A stretch of 64,000 bases of DNA from Flagellimonas sediminis (GTDB lineage Bacteria > Bacteroidota > Bacteroidia > Flavobacteriales > Flavobacteriaceae). The stretch is taken from the NCBI RefSeq assembly GCF_010500845.1, contig NZ_JAAAMI010000003.1, positions 368,971-432,970 on the forward strand. Direction: 5' to 3'. Shown here piece after piece: positions 63,295 to 64,000 of this stretch. Below the pieces are notes generated by a model. The model saw only the letters and a list, made by a program, of their open reading frames with translations, had not been told where the DNA came from and searched no databases. The position numbers and the translations under genes are program-made. Numbering within the stretch: position 1 is the stretch's first letter; each line of letters opens with the position of its first letter.

Positions 63295-64000
63295 TCAGCT
63301 TACGGTCATCTGTTCCTCAATTTCCATGGCAAAGGTTTTACAGAGATCCAAAGTTTCCGTTACATCGTCCATGGTAGTTCTTGGATTGATCAAGCACATC
63401 CGCAACACCACCTGATTGTTGAGGATGGTGGTGACCAACAGCGCCTTTCGGGATTCCACCACTTTGTGGGAAATGTATTGGTTGATCTCATCCAGTTCTT
63501 TCTCGCTGTAGTTTTGTTTTATGGGGTTGTACCTAAAATTGATGACCGCCAAGGTGGCAGGGAACACTACTTCCCAGCTTTTGCTGCCCCTCAACAGGTT
63601 TTCCACCTCTTCCGCTAGGTCAATATTGTAGGTAATGGCATCCCTAAATTCCTTTAAACCAAAGGTTTTTAAGGACATGTAAAATTTAAGCGCCCTGAAT
63701 CTTCGGGTGAGCTGGATACCGTGGTCGTAAAAATTGATTTCGGAAGTGTTGCCCTCAATATCACGTAGGTATTCCGGTTTTTCGGTGAAGGTATGGCTCA
63801 GATCTTTGTGGTTACGCACCAACAAACACCCCATTTCATAGGGTTGATAAAACCATTTGTGGGGATCAACGGTCAGGGAATCGGCCTTTTCAATGCCCTT
63901 CAGCACATGTTTGCCTTTGGCTGATAAAACGGCGGCACCTCCATAGGCTCCATCAATATGGAACCAAATATCTTCCTTTTTGCAAATTTTGGACAATTCT
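63295..64000 (-). CDS. group II PLP-dependent decarboxylase, N-terminus beyond the window
   Basis: Runs leftward from outside the window to a stop at 63295; about 235 codons are visible. The PLP lysine is in DPHKWFYQPYEMGCL (about 46 codons into the visible part), preceded by the AYGGAAVLSAKGK region and the WFHIDGAYGG segment with the cofactor Asp. Members decarboxylate tyrosine, tryptophan, glutamate or 2,4-diaminobutyrate. The N-terminal substrate determinants lie outside the window, so specificity is not assignable. Confidence 0.88.
   Translation of the reverse strand, partial: ELSKICKKEDIWFHIDGAYGGAAVLSAKGKHVLKGIEKADSLTVDPHKWFYQPYEMGCLLVRNHKDLSHTFTEKPEYLRDIEGNTSEINFYDHGIQLTRRFRALKFYMSLKTFGLKEFRDAITYNIDLAEEVENLLRGSKSWEVVFPATLAVINFRYNPIKQNYSEKELDEINQYISHKVVESRKALLVTTILNNQVVLRMCLINPRTTMDDVTETLDLCKTFAMEIEEQMTVS

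Noticed and set aside
1..64000. CRISPR array, prophage, integrase, IS element or tRNA gene
   Set aside because: No repeated spacer units, transposase or integrase frames or tRNA-like cloverleaf sequences were found; the gene order looks like a stable core region.

Overview
The window is chromosomal DNA from a member of the Bacteroidota, most likely a marine Flavobacteriaceae (a Muricauda/Allomuricauda-like lineage is my guess, not shown). The evidence is perfect TAnnTTTG -7 promoter boxes, sparse Shine-Dalgarno sites, a split metH, DUF6089 between nadK and uppS, DUF5686/CarboxypepD_reg outer-membrane proteins, an energy-transducer TonB, and many signal peptides ending in AQ or FSQ. The region is dense, ordinary core genome. 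I see no prophage, insertion sequence, CRISPR array, rRNA or tRNA.

Layout. 0-2.3 kb: a truncated GDSL/SGNH lipoprotein, a YbfF-like esterase and pdxJ on the minus strand. 2.3-9.6 kb: an envelope cluster on the plus strand (CBS protein, nadK, DUF6089, uppS, bamA, two Skp/OmpH chaperones). 9.6-16.3 kb: small housekeeping and orphan genes (betagamma-crystallin-like lipoprotein, murI, folA, a class V aminotransferase, a CBM48 protein, an esterase, DUF2007, DUF2200, DinB). 16.3-21.3 kb: DUF2971 protein, HAD phosphatase, thyA, four-helix-bundle protein, nucleoside transporter, bifunctional nuclease. 21.4-24.3 kb: etfBA divergent from pdhB. 24.4-33 kb: DUF5686 protein, soluble and membrane pyrophosphatases, tonB, a beta-lactamase-fold hydrolase, a deoxynucleoside kinase.

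The second half is a sulfur and methionine supercluster. metK (33.3 kb) has a SAM-II-like leader. A trifunctional MetX-aspartokinase-homoserine dehydrogenase fusion followed by a MetZ/MetY sulfhydrylase (36.7-41.4 kb) sits behind a SAM-I riboswitch. An Rrf2 regulator and the sulfate assimilation genes (DUF2061, cysH, cysD, cysN, sulfite reductase, SUMT, a TrxR-like ferredoxin-NADP reductase; 42.1-49.9 kb) follow. After an AraC/SDR pair, split metH plus metF (52.1-56.8 kb) sit behind a second SAM-I riboswitch. Together these genes take sulfate to sulfide, homoserine to homocysteine, homocysteine to methionine and methionine to SAM. 57-64 kb is an outer-membrane and accessory block: PagL-like lipid A deacylase, GIN-domain lipoprotein, serine hydrolase, membrane-anchored LuxR-type regulator, TonB-dependent receptor and a truncated PLP decarboxylase.

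The most interesting non-coding signals are: (1) a 17-bp box with CCTA-N9-TAGG symmetry occurring three times in the cys cluster, next to the Rrf2 gene; (2) an identical 16-bp palindrome, ATTATGCATGCATAAT, in front of both the GDSL lipoprotein and the etfBA/pdhB divergon; (3) two unrelated SAM riboswitch classes in one methionine pathway, with an unexplained structured spacer before metK and an enlarged P4 arm before metH.
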